A DNA stretch of 64,000 nt from JBGPTF01 sp041490445 (GCA_041490445.1 JBGPTF010000001.1:248001-312000), one strand, 5' to 3'. Counted from the stretch's first letter, positions 34,696 to 44,003 are shown. Numbers and translations: made by a program. Notes: a model not told the origin generated them from the letters alone.

Positions 34696-36933
34696 ATGGC
34701 GGCGATGGCGACGCACCCGATCGGCCGCCCCGTCCCGCGGAAAGAAGGCCGCGGGAAGGTGACGGGCAGCGCGCGTTACGTGGACGACCTCACGTTTCCC
34801 GGGATGCTCCACGGCGCCACGGTGCGCAGCCCCGGCGCGCGCGGGCGCATCCGCGGGATTCACTTCGAAGGCAACCTCCCCTGGAACGAATTGACGATCG
34901 TCACCGCGAAGGATATTCCCGGAAAAAACTGCGTGCGGCTGATCGAGGATGACCAGCCCTGCCTCGCCGATGGACGGGTGAATCATCCGGAAGAGCCGGT
35001 AGTCCTGCTGGCGCACGCGGACAAATATCTCCTCGAAGAAGCGCGCCGGGCGGTGCGCATCGAGATCGAGCCGTTGCCGGCGATCTTCACGATTGAGGAT
35101 TCGCTCGCGAAAAAAGAAATTATCTGGGGCGAAGACAACGTCTTCAAAACAATTCTCGTGGAAAAAGGCGACGTGGACGCCGCGTGGCGCGGCGCGCACC
35201 TGATCGTCGAGGGAGAATACACGACGGGCGCGCAGGAGCAGCTCTACATCGAGCCGCAAGGGATGATCGCCACCGCGAATCCGCAGGACGGCGTGACGGT
35301 GTGGGGCTCGATGCAGTGTCCCTACTACGTGCACAAGGCGCTGCTGGCGCTCTTCGGCCTGCCGAAGGAAAGAATCCGCGTGATCCAGACGGAAACCGGC
35401 GGCGGGTTCGGCGGCAAGGAAGAATACCCCTCGATGATCGCGGGCCACGCGGCGCTGCTGGCGTGGAAGTCGGGCAAGCCGGTGAAAATCATTTACGACC
35501 GCGCGGAGGACATGGCCGCGACGACGAAGCGGCATCCTTCACGCACGCGGCACCGCACCGCCGTGACCCGCGACGGGAAGCTGCTAGCGATGGACATTGA
35601 TTTTGTGATTGACGGCGGGGCGTACTGCACGCTGTCGCCGGTGGTGCTGTCGCGCGGAACGATTCACGCGGCGGGGCCTTACAACTGCCCAAACGTGCGC
35701 ATCCACAGCCGCGCGGTGGCCACCAATGCGCCGCCGCACGGGGCGTTTCGCGGCTTTGGCGCGCCGCAGAGCGTGTTTGCGCTCGAGCGGCATCTCGACC
35801 GGGTGGCGCAGGCCGTTGGACTGGCACCGGCGGAATTGCGGCGGCGCAATTTCGTCCGCGAAGGCGAAACCCTTGCGGTTGGCCAGGTGGTCCGGGAAAC
35901 GATCGACATGAACCGGCTGATGGAGCGCGCGTTCACGATGAGCGACTACGCCGCGAAGCGCGAACGGTTCGCGCGGGAAAATGCGGGCCGCCGCGTGAAA
36001 CGCGGGATCGGTTTTGCCGCGTTTCTGCACGGCGCGGGCTTCACAGGCTCCGGCGAGGACTACCTGGCATCGGCTGTGGAGGTGGAAGCGACGCGCGAGG
36101 GACGCGTGCGCGTGCTGGCGGCGAGCACCGAGATTGGCCAGGGCACGAACACGATCTTCGCGCAGATTGTAGCGGAGACTCTGGGGCTCGACTACGACTT
36201 GATTGATATCGTTCCGCCGGACACGGCGCTGGTGCCGAACAGCGGCCCCACGGTCGCGTCGCGCACGTGCATGATCGTCGGGAAGCTGCTCGAGTCGGCC
36301 GCGCTGGGAATCAAGCAGACGCTGTTCCAAAGCAGTTTTCTCCGGGAAGGTTACGACGCAGCGGGATTTGCGGAAGCCTGCCGACGGTACATCGAAAAAT
36401 ACGGATCGCTGAAATCCATGAGCCAGTACAAGCCGCCGCCCGGCGTCCACTGGGACGAGGAAAAATATCAGGGCGACGCCTACAGCGCGTACGCATGGGC
36501 GGTTTATGTGGCGGAAGTTTCCGTGGACACGACCACGTACGAGATTCGAGTGGACGATTTCACAGCGGTGCAGGAAGTGGGCAAGGTGATCCATCCGGTG
36601 CTCGCGGCGGGGCAGATCGAAGGCGGCGTGGCGCAGTCCGTGGGCTTTGCGCTGTACGAAAACGTGGTGTGGCAGGAAGGCCGCATGGTGAACAACCAGA
36701 TGACGAACTACATCATGCCGACTTCGATGGATGTTCCGCGCATCCGCGTCGCGTTCGAAGAAATTCCCTATGCCTACGGGCCCGCGGGCGCGAAAGGCAT
36801 CGGCGAACTGCCGATGGACGGCACGGCGCCGGCGATCGTGAACGCCATCGAACATGCCACCGGCGCGAACCTCACGCGCATTGCGGTGACGCCGGAAGTT
36901 CTGATGGAAGCCCTGGAGGGCGCGCTTGTCTGA
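34696..36933 (+). CDS. Xanthine dehydrogenase, molybdenum-binding subunit
   Basis: Large subunit (745 aa) of the three-part xanthine dehydrogenase, oxidising hypoxanthine and xanthine to urate. Molybdopterin-binding sites include GGGFGGKEEYPS, GAFRGFGAPQ (substrate Arg) and GAKGIGELP with the catalytic Glu near the C terminus. The N-terminal GSARYVDDLTFPGMLHGA is the usual start of the domain. It follows guaD with one base between and overlaps the 2Fe-2S subunit gene by 8 nt. Gene order (Mo, FeS, FAD) resembles pucD-type operons. No XdhC chaperone gene is seen. Hypoxanthine versus other purine specificity is inferred from context. Confidence 0.95.
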   Translation: MAAMATHPIGRPVPRKEGRGKVTGSARYVDDLTFPGMLHGATVRSPGARGRIRGIHFEGNLPWNELTIVTAKDIPGKNCVRLIEDDQPCLADGRVNHPEEPVVLLAHADKYLLEEARRAVRIEIEPLPAIFTIEDSLAKKEIIWGEDNVFKTILVEKGDVDAAWRGAHLIVEGEYTTGAQEQLYIEPQGMIATANPQDGVTVWGSMQCPYYVHKALLALFGLPKERIRVIQTETGGGFGGKEEYPSMIAGHAALLAWKSGKPVKIIYDRAEDMAATTKRHPSRTRHRTAVTRDGKLLAMDIDFVIDGGAYCTLSPVVLSRGTIHAAGPYNCPNVRIHSRAVATNAPPHGAFRGFGAPQSVFALERHLDRVAQAVGLAPAELRRRNFVREGETLAVGQVVRETIDMNRLMERAFTMSDYAAKRERFARENAGRRVKRGIGFAAFLHGAGFTGSGEDYLASAVEVEATREGRVRVLAASTEIGQGTNTIFAQIVAETLGLDYDLIDIVPPDTALVPNSGPTVASRTCMIVGKLLESAALGIKQTLFQSSFLREGYDAAGFAEACRRYIEKYGSLKSMSQYKPPPGVHWDEEKYQGDAYSAYAWAVYVAEVSVDTTTYEIRVDDFTAVQEVGKVIHPVLAAGQIEGGVAQSVGFALYENVVWQEGRMVNNQMTNYIMPTSMDVPRIRVAFEEIPYAYGPAGAKGIGELPMDGTAPAIVNAIEHATGANLTRIAVTPEVLMEALEGALV

Positions 36934-37417
36934 GACGGCTGCAAAGGCCGCGATCCACTGCCGCGTGAACGGCAAGCCGGCGACGCTGCACGCCTTTCCG
37001 ATGGCCCGGCTGCTCGACGCGCTGCGCGAGGAGTTGCGACTGACGGGCACGAAGGAAGGCTGCGGCGAAGGCGAATGCGGCGCGTGCTCGATCGAACTCA
37101 ACGGCGAGCTGGTGAACAGTTGCCTGGTGCCCGTGCTGCACGCGGACGGCGCGGAGATTCGCACGATCGAAGGTGTGGCGAACGGCGAGCAACTGCACGC
37201 GGTGCAAGAAGCGTTCGTCACGCACGGCGGCGCGCAGTGCGGCATCTGCACACCGGGGATGATTCTCGCGGCGGTGAATCTGCTGGAACGCATTCCCCAT
37301 CCGAGCGAGAGCGAAATTCGCGAAGGGCTTGCGGGAAATTTGTGCCGGTGCACCGGCTACATGAAGATTTTCGAGGCGGTCGTACACGCCTGCGAGCGCG
37401 GGGCCAACGAAACATGA
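36926..37417 (+). CDS. Xanthine dehydrogenase, 2Fe-2S subunit
   Basis: A 163-aa electron-transfer subunit. Two iron-sulfur clusters are bound by GCGEGECGACSIELNG plus NSC, and by CGICTPGMI and NLCRCTGY. It moves electrons from the molybdenum site to FAD. Translation starts at TTG 36926 with GGAGGG five bases upstream, overlapping the preceding stop. Its own stop overlaps the ATG of the FAD subunit (ATGA). All eight cluster Cys are present. Confidence 0.96.
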   Translation: MSETAAKAAIHCRVNGKPATLHAFPMARLLDALREELRLTGTKEGCGEGECGACSIELNGELVNSCLVPVLHADGAEIRTIEGVANGEQLHAVQEAFVTHGGAQCGICTPGMILAAVNLLERIPHPSESEIREGLAGNLCRCTGYMKIFEAVVHACERGANET

Positions 37418-38283
37418 GGGCCAACCTGCCTGCGTACGAATTGCGCGCCCCGAAAGATTTGGCGGAGGCGCTGGAGATTCTCTCGCGGGAACCGGGGGTG
37501 TGGAAACCGTTCGCCGGAGGGACCGATTTAATGGTGCTGCTCGAAGCGGGGAAGCTGCCGCACCGGCGATTCCTGAGTTTGTGGCATCTGCGCGAGTTGC
37601 GGCAAATCGAAGAATCGCGCGACCACGTGACACTGGGCGCACTCGTGACGTACACGGATGTGCAGCGCCACGCGACGCTCGCGCGCGAATTTCCACTGCT
37701 CGGCAAGGCCGCGGCGGAGACCGGCGGAATCGCCACGCAGAATCGCGGCACGCTCGGCGGGAATATCGCGAATGCTTCCCCCGCGGCGGATTCACCGCCC
37801 GCGCTGCTCGCGTATGACGCGGAGCTCGAATTGATCTCCGCGCGAGGCGCACGGTGGGCGCCTTATCACGGATTTCACACCGGCTACAAGCAGATGAACC
37901 TGCCGGCCGACGAGCTGATCGGGCGGATCCGCCTGGCGCGCAATAAAGGGGGCTGGAAAGCGTATTACCGAAAGGTAGGGACGCGGCGCGCCCAGGCGAT
38001 CTCGAAGGTTTGTTTTGCTGGCGTTCTGCGAATGAAAAACGATGAGATCGCGGACGCGCGAATCGGGCTGGGCAGCGTTGCGCCGACGGTGTTGCGCTGC
38101 GTGAAGACGGAGGCGCTGCTCCGCGGCAACCGCTGCGATGTGGCGACGATTCGCGCGGCGCAGCAGGAACTGGCGCGCGAGCTTGCGCCGATTGACGACA
38201 TGCGCTCGACGGCGCGCTACCGGCTGCGCGTGGCGCAGAACCTCCTCGAAGAATTTCTCCACGAGGCTGCAGGGCAGGCATAG
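37414..38283 (+). CDS. Xanthine dehydrogenase, FAD-binding subunit
   Basis: A 289-aa subunit that passes electrons to NAD+ or another acceptor. FAD-binding motifs: KPFAGGTDLMVLLEAG (PFAGGTD) and ATQNRGTLGGNIANASPAAD, with the C-terminal KVGTRRAQAISKVC. The start at 37414 overlaps the 2Fe-2S gene stop; an upstream open frame of 113 codons is out of phase with homology and was rejected. Completes the heterotrimer with the two preceding genes. Confidence 0.94.
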   Translation: MRANLPAYELRAPKDLAEALEILSREPGVWKPFAGGTDLMVLLEAGKLPHRRFLSLWHLRELRQIEESRDHVTLGALVTYTDVQRHATLAREFPLLGKAAAETGGIATQNRGTLGGNIANASPAADSPPALLAYDAELELISARGARWAPYHGFHTGYKQMNLPADELIGRIRLARNKGGWKAYYRKVGTRRAQAISKVCFAGVLRMKNDEIADARIGLGSVAPTVLRCVKTEALLRGNRCDVATIRAAQQELARELAPIDDMRSTARYRLRVAQNLLEEFLHEAAGQA

Positions 38284-38292
38284 TTCAAGAGA

Positions 38293-39669
38293 GTGTCCAC
38301 CTGGATGAAGAGCCCCGACCTGATCCTCAAGAGCAAACGAGTTGTGCAGCCCTCGGCGATGGGCCCGGCGACGATACTTGTTCGCAGCGGCGTGATCGGC
38401 GAGATTTTGCCTTACGATGCACCGCCACCGCGTGGCGACATCTTCGATGCGGGAGATTCCGTGGTGATGTCCGGCCTGGTGGACACGCACGTTCATATCA
38501 ACGAGCCGGGTCGAACGGATTGGGAAGGATTTGAAACCGCCACGCGCGCCGCGGCTGCCGGGGGCGTCACGACGCTGGTCGAAATGCCACTCAACAGCAT
38601 TCCGGCGACGACGAGCAGCGAGGCGTACCACGAAAAAATCACCGCCACGCAGGGAAAGCTCTGGGTGGACGCGGGCTTCTGGGGCGGCGTGGTCCCCGGA
38701 AACGCGCGAGAACTGCGGGTGCTCTACGACGCGGGTGCGTTCGGCTTTAAATGCTTCCTGGTTCCGTCGGGTGTAGACGAGTTCCCTGCCGTTGACGAAA
38801 CAGAATTGCGCCGGGCGCTGCCGGAGCTTGTCTCAATGGGCGCGGTGCTCCTGGTGCATTCCGAATTGCCGGAGCCGATCGAACAGGCTGCGGCTTCGAT
38901 GGCGGGGGCTTCGCCGAGGAAATACAGTACATGGCTGGGATCGCGGCCGCGCGCGGCGGAAAACGAGGCAATCGCGCTGCTGATTCGCCTGGCGCGCGAA
39001 TTCGATGCGCGAATCCACATCGTGCATCTTTCGTCGTCCGACGCGGTCCCGCTGTTACGCCGGGCGAAAGACGAAGGCCTGCGCATCACTGTCGAGACGT
39101 GTCCGCACTACCTCACGTTTGCCGCCGAAGAGATTCCTGACGGCGCGACGGAGTTCAAGTGCGCTCCGCCGATTCGCGAGAGCGAGAATCGCGAAAAACT
39201 GTGGACGGCGCTGCAGGAAGGCGTGATTGACGTGATCGTGACAGATCATTCTCCCTGCCTGCCCGCCATGAAATGCCAGGAGAGCGGTGATTTTCTTCGC
39301 GCCTGGGGCGGGATTGCTTCGCTGCAGTTGAGCCTGCCGACGGTGTGGACGGAGGCGTCCCAACGCGGCTATTCTGTGCGCCACCTCGCTCGGTGGCTTT
39401 GCGAAGCCCCGGCGCGGCTGGCCAGGCTCGAACGGAGGAAAGGGACGATCGCGGTGGGACACGACGCCGATTTCGTGATCTGGAATCCGGAAGCGACCTT
39501 CCGCGTGAATCCCGCGCGGTTGCAGAACCGGCACAAACACGGGCCGTATGCAGGACGCCGGCTGGCGGGAGTGGTGGAAGCGACGTTCTTGCGCGGCACG
39601 AAGATTTACGAACATGGAAGATTCGCGGCAGGCCCGATGGGCGCCGTGCGGAAACGCGAGACGGCGTGA
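38293..39669 (+). CDS. allB: Allantoinase
   Basis: A 458-aa cyclic amidohydrolase that opens allantoin to allantoate. Metal ligands: DTHVHINEPG, carboxylated Lys in FGFKCFLVP, LVHSELPE, IHIVHLSS and VTDHSPC. GVDEFPAVDE and the C-terminal TFRVNPARLQNRHKHGPY (allantoinase signature) separate it from dihydroorotase and hydantoinase. It probably starts at GTG 38293; an ATG four codons downstream is an alternative. Its stop overlaps the GTG of the next gene (GTGA), so translation of the two is coupled. Confidence 0.95.
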   Translation: MSTWMKSPDLILKSKRVVQPSAMGPATILVRSGVIGEILPYDAPPPRGDIFDAGDSVVMSGLVDTHVHINEPGRTDWEGFETATRAAAAGGVTTLVEMPLNSIPATTSSEAYHEKITATQGKLWVDAGFWGGVVPGNARELRVLYDAGAFGFKCFLVPSGVDEFPAVDETELRRALPELVSMGAVLLVHSELPEPIEQAAASMAGASPRKYSTWLGSRPRAAENEAIALLIRLAREFDARIHIVHLSSSDAVPLLRRAKDEGLRITVETCPHYLTFAAEEIPDGATEFKCAPPIRESENREKLWTALQEGVIDVIVTDHSPCLPAMKCQESGDFLRAWGGIASLQLSLPTVWTEASQRGYSVRHLARWLCEAPARLARLERRKGTIAVGHDADFVIWNPEATFRVNPARLQNRHKHGPYAGRRLAGVVEATFLRGTKIYEHGRFAAGPMGAVRKRETA

Positions 39670-41186
39670 ACGACTTCACTCAACTGGTAGATCTCGCTTC
39701 TGAGCGGCTGGGCGGCCGCGTCCTCGCGGCCAATGACGAATTCTTTGCCCCGAAAGAAAACCTGCTGAAGGCTGCTGAGCCAATCTTCCTCGAACACAAG
39801 TATACGAGCCGCGGCAAATGGATGGACGGCTGGGAAACGCGGCGCCGGCGCGAACCCGGGTTCGACTGGTGCATCGTGCAACTCGGCCTGCCCGGAGTGG
39901 TGCGCGGGATCATCATAGACACAAGCTATTTTCGCGGGAATTTTCCGGAGCACTGCTCGATCGAGGCATGTTCGCTGCCTGGCCGGCCGACGACGAGACA
40001 ATTGTTGAGCCCGAAAACGCGGTGGACGGAGATTCTTGCAAAATCGGCGCTGCGGGGGGATACGCGAAATCCATTTGCCGTAGCGAATCCGCAGCGCTTC
40101 ACGCATCTGCGTCTGAAGATATATCCGGATGGCGGCGTCGCGCGCCTGCGCGTGCACGGTGAAGTGGCCCCAGACTGGGGGCGGTTGCTTGCGAAGCGAG
40201 GGGAGATCGACCTCGCTGCCGTGGAACATGGGGGGCGAATCGTTGCCTCGAGCGACCAGTTCTTCGGCTCGCCGAAAAACCTGCTGTTGCCCGGACGCGC
40301 GAAAAACATGAGCGACGGCTGGGAGACGCGGCGGCGGCGCGGCCCCGGCTTTGATTGGGTGGTCGTTCAGCTTGGCACTGCAGGCATGATTCGGCGCGTC
40401 GAGGTGGACACATCGCACTTCAAAGGAAATTTTCCGGAAAGCTGCTCGCTCGAGGCCTGCCATGCGGGAACGAGCGCGGCGGAGGATTTGCGCACTGCGA
40501 GCCTGCCCTGGAAAGAAGTTCTCCCGATGGCTCGCTTGCGCGCGAATGTGCGGCACGTTTTCCGGAAGGAACTGCGCGGCGGGAGTGAAGCAACTCACGT
40601 GCGCTTCAATATCTATCCCGACGGCGGCGTGGCGCGGCTGCGCATTCTCGGCGTCGCCAGCCCGCGCGCGGACGCCAGCGAAGGATTGGCACAGTTGAAC
40701 GCGTTGCCGGAGAAGAAGGCGCGCGCAACACTGCTGGCCTGCTGCGGCTCACGAGCCTGGGCGCAGCGGATGGCAGCCGCGCGGCCGTTCTCGAGCGCGG
40801 CGGAGCTGCTCGAGTCCGCGAATCGGATTTGGTCAGAGCTCGGCAACAAGGACTGGCTCGCGGCGTTCCGCCATCATCCTCGGATCGGCCAGAGGAAAGC
40901 GGCGGCGAAGCAATCCGCACAAGCGCGGCGATGGTCGGCGAAGGAGCAATCCACCGCCGCCAAAGTTCCGGCAGAACTGCTGGCCGAGCTGGCGAAAGCA
41001 AACCGGGCGTATGAGGCGCGTTTCGGCTATATTTTCCTTGTCTGCGCGGCGGGCAAGCCGAGCGAGGAAATCCTGGTCCTGTTGCGCCAGCGTCTTGCGA
41101 ACGATTCGGACGCAGAACTGCGCATCGCCGCCGAAGAGCAACGCAAAATCACCCGCCGACGTCTCGAGGAGCTGATCACGCGATGA
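39666..41186 (+). CDS. Allantoicase fused to OHCU decarboxylase
   Basis: A 506-aa fusion. Residues ~11-170 and ~179-331 are the two allantoicase repeats (WMDGWETRRRREPGFDW and MSDGWETRRRRGPGFDW; IDTSYFRGNFPEHC and VDTSHFKGNFPESC). Residues ~343-506 are a complete OHCU decarboxylase: FRHHPRIG (catalytic His), WSAKEQS (catalytic Glu) and ARFGYIFLVCAAGK. One half makes ureidoglycolate and urea from allantoate, the other makes S-allantoin from OHCU, so the chain carries two non-adjacent steps with allantoinase acting between them. It starts at GTG 39666 and ends overlapping the HIU hydrolase start (ATGA). OHCU decarboxylase is better known fused to urate oxidase or HIU hydrolase. Confidence 0.95.
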   Translation: MNDFTQLVDLASERLGGRVLAANDEFFAPKENLLKAAEPIFLEHKYTSRGKWMDGWETRRRREPGFDWCIVQLGLPGVVRGIIIDTSYFRGNFPEHCSIEACSLPGRPTTRQLLSPKTRWTEILAKSALRGDTRNPFAVANPQRFTHLRLKIYPDGGVARLRVHGEVAPDWGRLLAKRGEIDLAAVEHGGRIVASSDQFFGSPKNLLLPGRAKNMSDGWETRRRRGPGFDWVVVQLGTAGMIRRVEVDTSHFKGNFPESCSLEACHAGTSAAEDLRTASLPWKEVLPMARLRANVRHVFRKELRGGSEATHVRFNIYPDGGVARLRILGVASPRADASEGLAQLNALPEKKARATLLACCGSRAWAQRMAAARPFSSAAELLESANRIWSELGNKDWLAAFRHHPRIGQRKAAAKQSAQARRWSAKEQSTAAKVPAELLAELAKANRAYEARFGYIFLVCAAGKPSEEILVLLRQRLANDSDAELRIAAEEQRKITRRRLEELITR

Positions 41187-41527
41187 CGAGTCCGATCACG
41201 ACGCACGTCCTCGATACGTCGCTGGGCCGGCCCGCGGCGGGCGTCCCGGTGATGCTCGAAATCCGCACCGGCGAGGACCTCTGGAAAGAGCTGAGCCGGG
41301 GTGTGACCGATGCCGACGGCCGCATCTCGCAGCTTCTGCCGCCGGGGCATTTGGCGGGCGGCGTCTATCGCCTGAGGTTCGACACCGACGCGTATTTTCG
41401 CAAACAGAAAGTACAAGCGTTCTATCCCCATGTGACCGTGGAATTCCTGGTCAGCGACGCGAAGCAGCACTATCACGTTCCCCTGCTGCTGAATCCGTAC
41501 GGCTACTCGACGTATCGCGGGAGCTGA
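41183..41527 (+). CDS. 5-hydroxyisourate hydrolase
   Basis: A 114-aa transthyretin-like enzyme hydrolysing 5-hydroxyisourate to OHCU. Family marks: THVLDTSLGRPA at the N terminus (His), the middle Arg region, HYHVPLLLNPYGYSTYRGS at the C terminus with the diagnostic YRGS end. No export signal, so cytoplasmic. Overlaps the preceding fusion gene by 4 nt and is 4 nt before urate oxidase, whose product it uses. Order in the cluster does not follow pathway order, but all genes are in one transcript. Confidence 0.96.
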   Translation: MTSPITTHVLDTSLGRPAAGVPVMLEIRTGEDLWKELSRGVTDADGRISQLLPPGHLAGGVYRLRFDTDAYFRKQKVQAFYPHVTVEFLVSDAKQHYHVPLLLNPYGYSTYRGS

Positions 41528-41531
41528 GACG

Positions 41532-42377
41532 ATGGCTATCCGCCTAGCGGAAAACAACTACGGCAAATCGCGCGTGCGCCTGCTGCGTGTGACGCGGCAA
41601 CCGGATCATCACGAAATCAAGGAAGTGACGCTTTCGATCCGGTTCGAAGGAGACTTTGAAGCAGCGCACACCGCCGGCGACAACAGCAAGATCCTGCCGA
41701 CGGACACGATGAAGAACACGGTGTACGCGCTGGCCAAGCAGTATCCGGCCGAGCCGGTGGAGGAGTTCGCGCTGCACCTGGCGGAGCACTTCCTCACTTA
41801 CAATCCGCAGGTCGCGCGCGTGCAGATCGATGTGCTCGAGCATCCCTGGCAAAGAATCCCCATGAACGGCCAGCCGCACCGGTCGGCGTTTCTTCGCGGC
41901 AGCAACGAGCGACGAACGGCGTCGGTGAGCAGCGCGCGCGGCACCGTGGCGGTACGCGCCGGGATCGAAGACCTCGCCGTCCTGAAAACGACGGATTCCG
42001 CGTTCGTGGGATTTCGCCGCGATCCCTACACGACTCTGAAGGAAGCGAGCGAGCGAATTCTTTCCACGACGATTCACGCCACGTGGCTTTACTTGGGCGC
42101 AGAAATCGCTTACGGTCCCGCGTGGCACAACGTGCGGAAAATGCTGCTCGAAACGTTTGCCCAGCACGAAAGCCTCTCGCTGCAGCACACGCTGTACGCC
42201 ATGGGCGAAGCGGTGCTGAACAGCTTCGACGAAATCTCCGAGATTCACATTTCCCTGCCGAACAAGCACTACCTGCTGGTGGACCTGAAGCCCTTCGGGA
42301 TGGACAACCTGCACGAGGTTTTCCTGCCGACCGACGAGCCGCATGGCTTGATCGAGGCCACACTCAAGAAAAGCTGA
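41532..42377 (+). CDS. Urate oxidase (uricase)
   Basis: A cofactor-free uricase of 281 aa converting urate and oxygen to 5-hydroxyisourate. Two T-fold domains are recognised: ENNYGKSRVRLLRV (catalytic Lys), PTDTMKNTVYALAK (catalytic Thr), ISEIHISLPNKHYLLVD (catalytic His) and GMDNLHEVFLPTDEPHG. It lacks the OHCU decarboxylase extension seen in Bacillus PucL; that domain is fused to allantoicase here. It is the last rightward gene of the purine cluster and converges with the aldolase gene. Confidence 0.96.
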   Translation: MAIRLAENNYGKSRVRLLRVTRQPDHHEIKEVTLSIRFEGDFEAAHTAGDNSKILPTDTMKNTVYALAKQYPAEPVEEFALHLAEHFLTYNPQVARVQIDVLEHPWQRIPMNGQPHRSAFLRGSNERRTASVSSARGTVAVRAGIEDLAVLKTTDSAFVGFRRDPYTTLKEASERILSTTIHATWLYLGAEIAYGPAWHNVRKMLLETFAQHESLSLQHTLYAMGEAVLNSFDEISEIHISLPNKHYLLVDLKPFGMDNLHEVFLPTDEPHGLIEATLKKS

Positions 42378-42443
42378 GTGCGCGCAACGGCCCTTGGCAT
42401 CGCCCCGGGAGAGAGCCACGTATCTATTGCGTCGTGCGGAATT

Positions 42444-43892
42444 TCAAGCGTGGGCGCGGGTTTCAAGGATTTTGGCGAAAGAGCCGAGGCGCAGTTCCTG
42501 CAAGGTGAGGCCGGTGAGCGGAAATGCTTCGTCGGCGGTGATGGCTCCGCAGTTGACGGCGCGCAGGAAGAAATTCAGCAGGCCCTGCCCCGTCGCCGCA
42601 TCGTCGAACACATCTCCGACCAGCGTGGCCTGCGCGGCCTTTTCGATGAAGTTGCGCAAGCGCTCCGAGGCCGCTTCGAGGCCATCCAGAAAGAATGCGT
42701 ACACGGCGGCGTAGCGCGTGGGGAGCTGCGCGGGATGAAGATCCCAGCCCTGATAGAAGCCGTTCACAAGCGAATGCTGGGCATGCTCGAAATGCAATTT
42801 CCAGGCGCGATGGACTGCCGCGGCGTTTTCGGCTCGCTGCGCGGCGGAGAGCGGCGCGCCGCCCGGCGCGGGGCGGAACGGCGCTACTGGCAAGATGTTC
42901 GTCGCGCCGTCGGAGAGGCGCACGCCGGTGCCGGCGAGCGCGACCTGCATCATCCGGCGCGCGAAATCACACGCCGGGTGGGTCATGTGCTGATGGGCCG
43001 CGGTGATGCCGCAGGCGGCGGTGTAGTCATAGGTGCCGAAATGCGCGCCGACGCATCGGCCGCGCGCGGCGCCGACCAACTGGAGCAGGTTGGATTCGCC
43101 GCGCTCGTTCAGGAGCGCCTGCGTTGTCTCGATCATCAGCTCGATTTTGAGAACGCCGGGCTCGAGACCGAGGGCCGGTTCGAGGCGCGAGAAAATATCG
43201 GCGAGCGCGGAAACTTCGTCGGGCAAGGTGACTTTGGGCAGCGTGACGACAAAGTTCGGCGGCAACTCGCCGCGCATTTTCTCCGCCAGCGCTGTGAGAA
43301 AGATGTCGCAGGTGCGGATGCTACGCTCGCGCAGGTCTTCGGTGAAGGGCTTGATGCGGATGCCGATGAACGGCGGCAGCGCGCCCGTATCGAATGCCTC
43401 GGCAACTTCCGCGGCGGCGGCCGCGGCATGGCCGTCCTCTTCCGCGTCGGAGCGATTGCCGTAGCCGTCTTCAAAATCGATGCGGAAATCCTCCACCGGC
43501 TCGCGGCGCAGTTTTTCGCGCACGCGGCCGAAGATCGTCATCGCCAGCCAGGCCGGCTTGTTGGTTCGGCGAAAGGATTCGGGATTGCTGCCGAAGTGCT
43601 CTTCCAGCGCGGCGGAATGAGGACCGCCTGCCGGCAGCGACGCCGCACCCGGGAGGCCGAGCACCTTGGCAAAGGCGAGAGGATTCGGAGCGAATTCCTC
43701 GAGCGAGCGCAGCGCGGCAGCGCCGAGCCGCCTGGCAACGTCCGCCTTAAATAGATGCGCTCCGCCATAAACGGTGTGGACGGGCTGGCGGCTTCCACCG
43801 TCGCCGGGATAGCGCCGCGCGAAAGCAGCATGCGCCGGCCGGAGCCGCTCGCCGATTCCGCGGAGTGTGTCAGGCCCGAGGGATCGTTTCAT
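42444..43892 (-). CDS. HpcH/HpaI aldolase-citrate lyase-like protein (DUF6986 type)
   Basis: A 482-aa protein of the citrate lyase beta/malate synthase-like TIM barrel superfamily. Metal-site acidic residues appear in EDFRIDFEDGYGNR and LKIELMIETTQALL, and the GAHFGTYDYTAACG loop is distinctive. Similar proteins, as I recall, sit beside allantoin genes in Actinobacteria. Its convergent position next to urate oxidase suggests it condenses or handles glyoxylate made from ureidoglycolate. That function is inferred; the protein is not a standard malate synthase. The ATG at 43892 (MKRSLGPDT) was chosen; the open frame runs 155 codons further without coding features. Confidence 0.85.
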   Translation of the reverse strand: MKRSLGPDTLRGIGERLRPAHAAFARRYPGDGGSRQPVHTVYGGAHLFKADVARRLGAAALRSLEEFAPNPLAFAKVLGLPGAASLPAGGPHSAALEEHFGSNPESFRRTNKPAWLAMTIFGRVREKLRREPVEDFRIDFEDGYGNRSDAEEDGHAAAAAAEVAEAFDTGALPPFIGIRIKPFTEDLRERSIRTCDIFLTALAEKMRGELPPNFVVTLPKVTLPDEVSALADIFSRLEPALGLEPGVLKIELMIETTQALLNERGESNLLQLVGAARGRCVGAHFGTYDYTAACGITAAHQHMTHPACDFARRMMQVALAGTGVRLSDGATNILPVAPFRPAPGGAPLSAAQRAENAAAVHRAWKLHFEHAQHSLVNGFYQGWDLHPAQLPTRYAAVYAFFLDGLEAASERLRNFIEKAAQATLVGDVFDDAATGQGLLNFFLRAVNCGAITADEAFPLTGLTLQELRLGSFAKILETRAHA

Positions 43893-44003
43893 TTCCCGCC
43901 CTTCCGTTTCTCGCTGTGCTTCTGCCAGAAACGCATTGCAATGCATGCTAACGCCATCATTGCCGGCGAATTCACGCCAGCATTCTAATCCGGAGAAGCC
44001 TTC

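Noticed and set aside
35584..37353. A 589-codon frame antisense to xanthine dehydrogenase
   Set aside because: Shadow of genes with intact molybdenum and iron-sulfur motifs; no recognisable domain on the minus strand.
37075..37413. Longer FAD subunit beginning inside the 2Fe-2S gene
   Set aside because: Arg-rich shadow of the 2Fe-2S subunit; the ATG at 37414 overlaps the preceding stop and starts the conserved domain.
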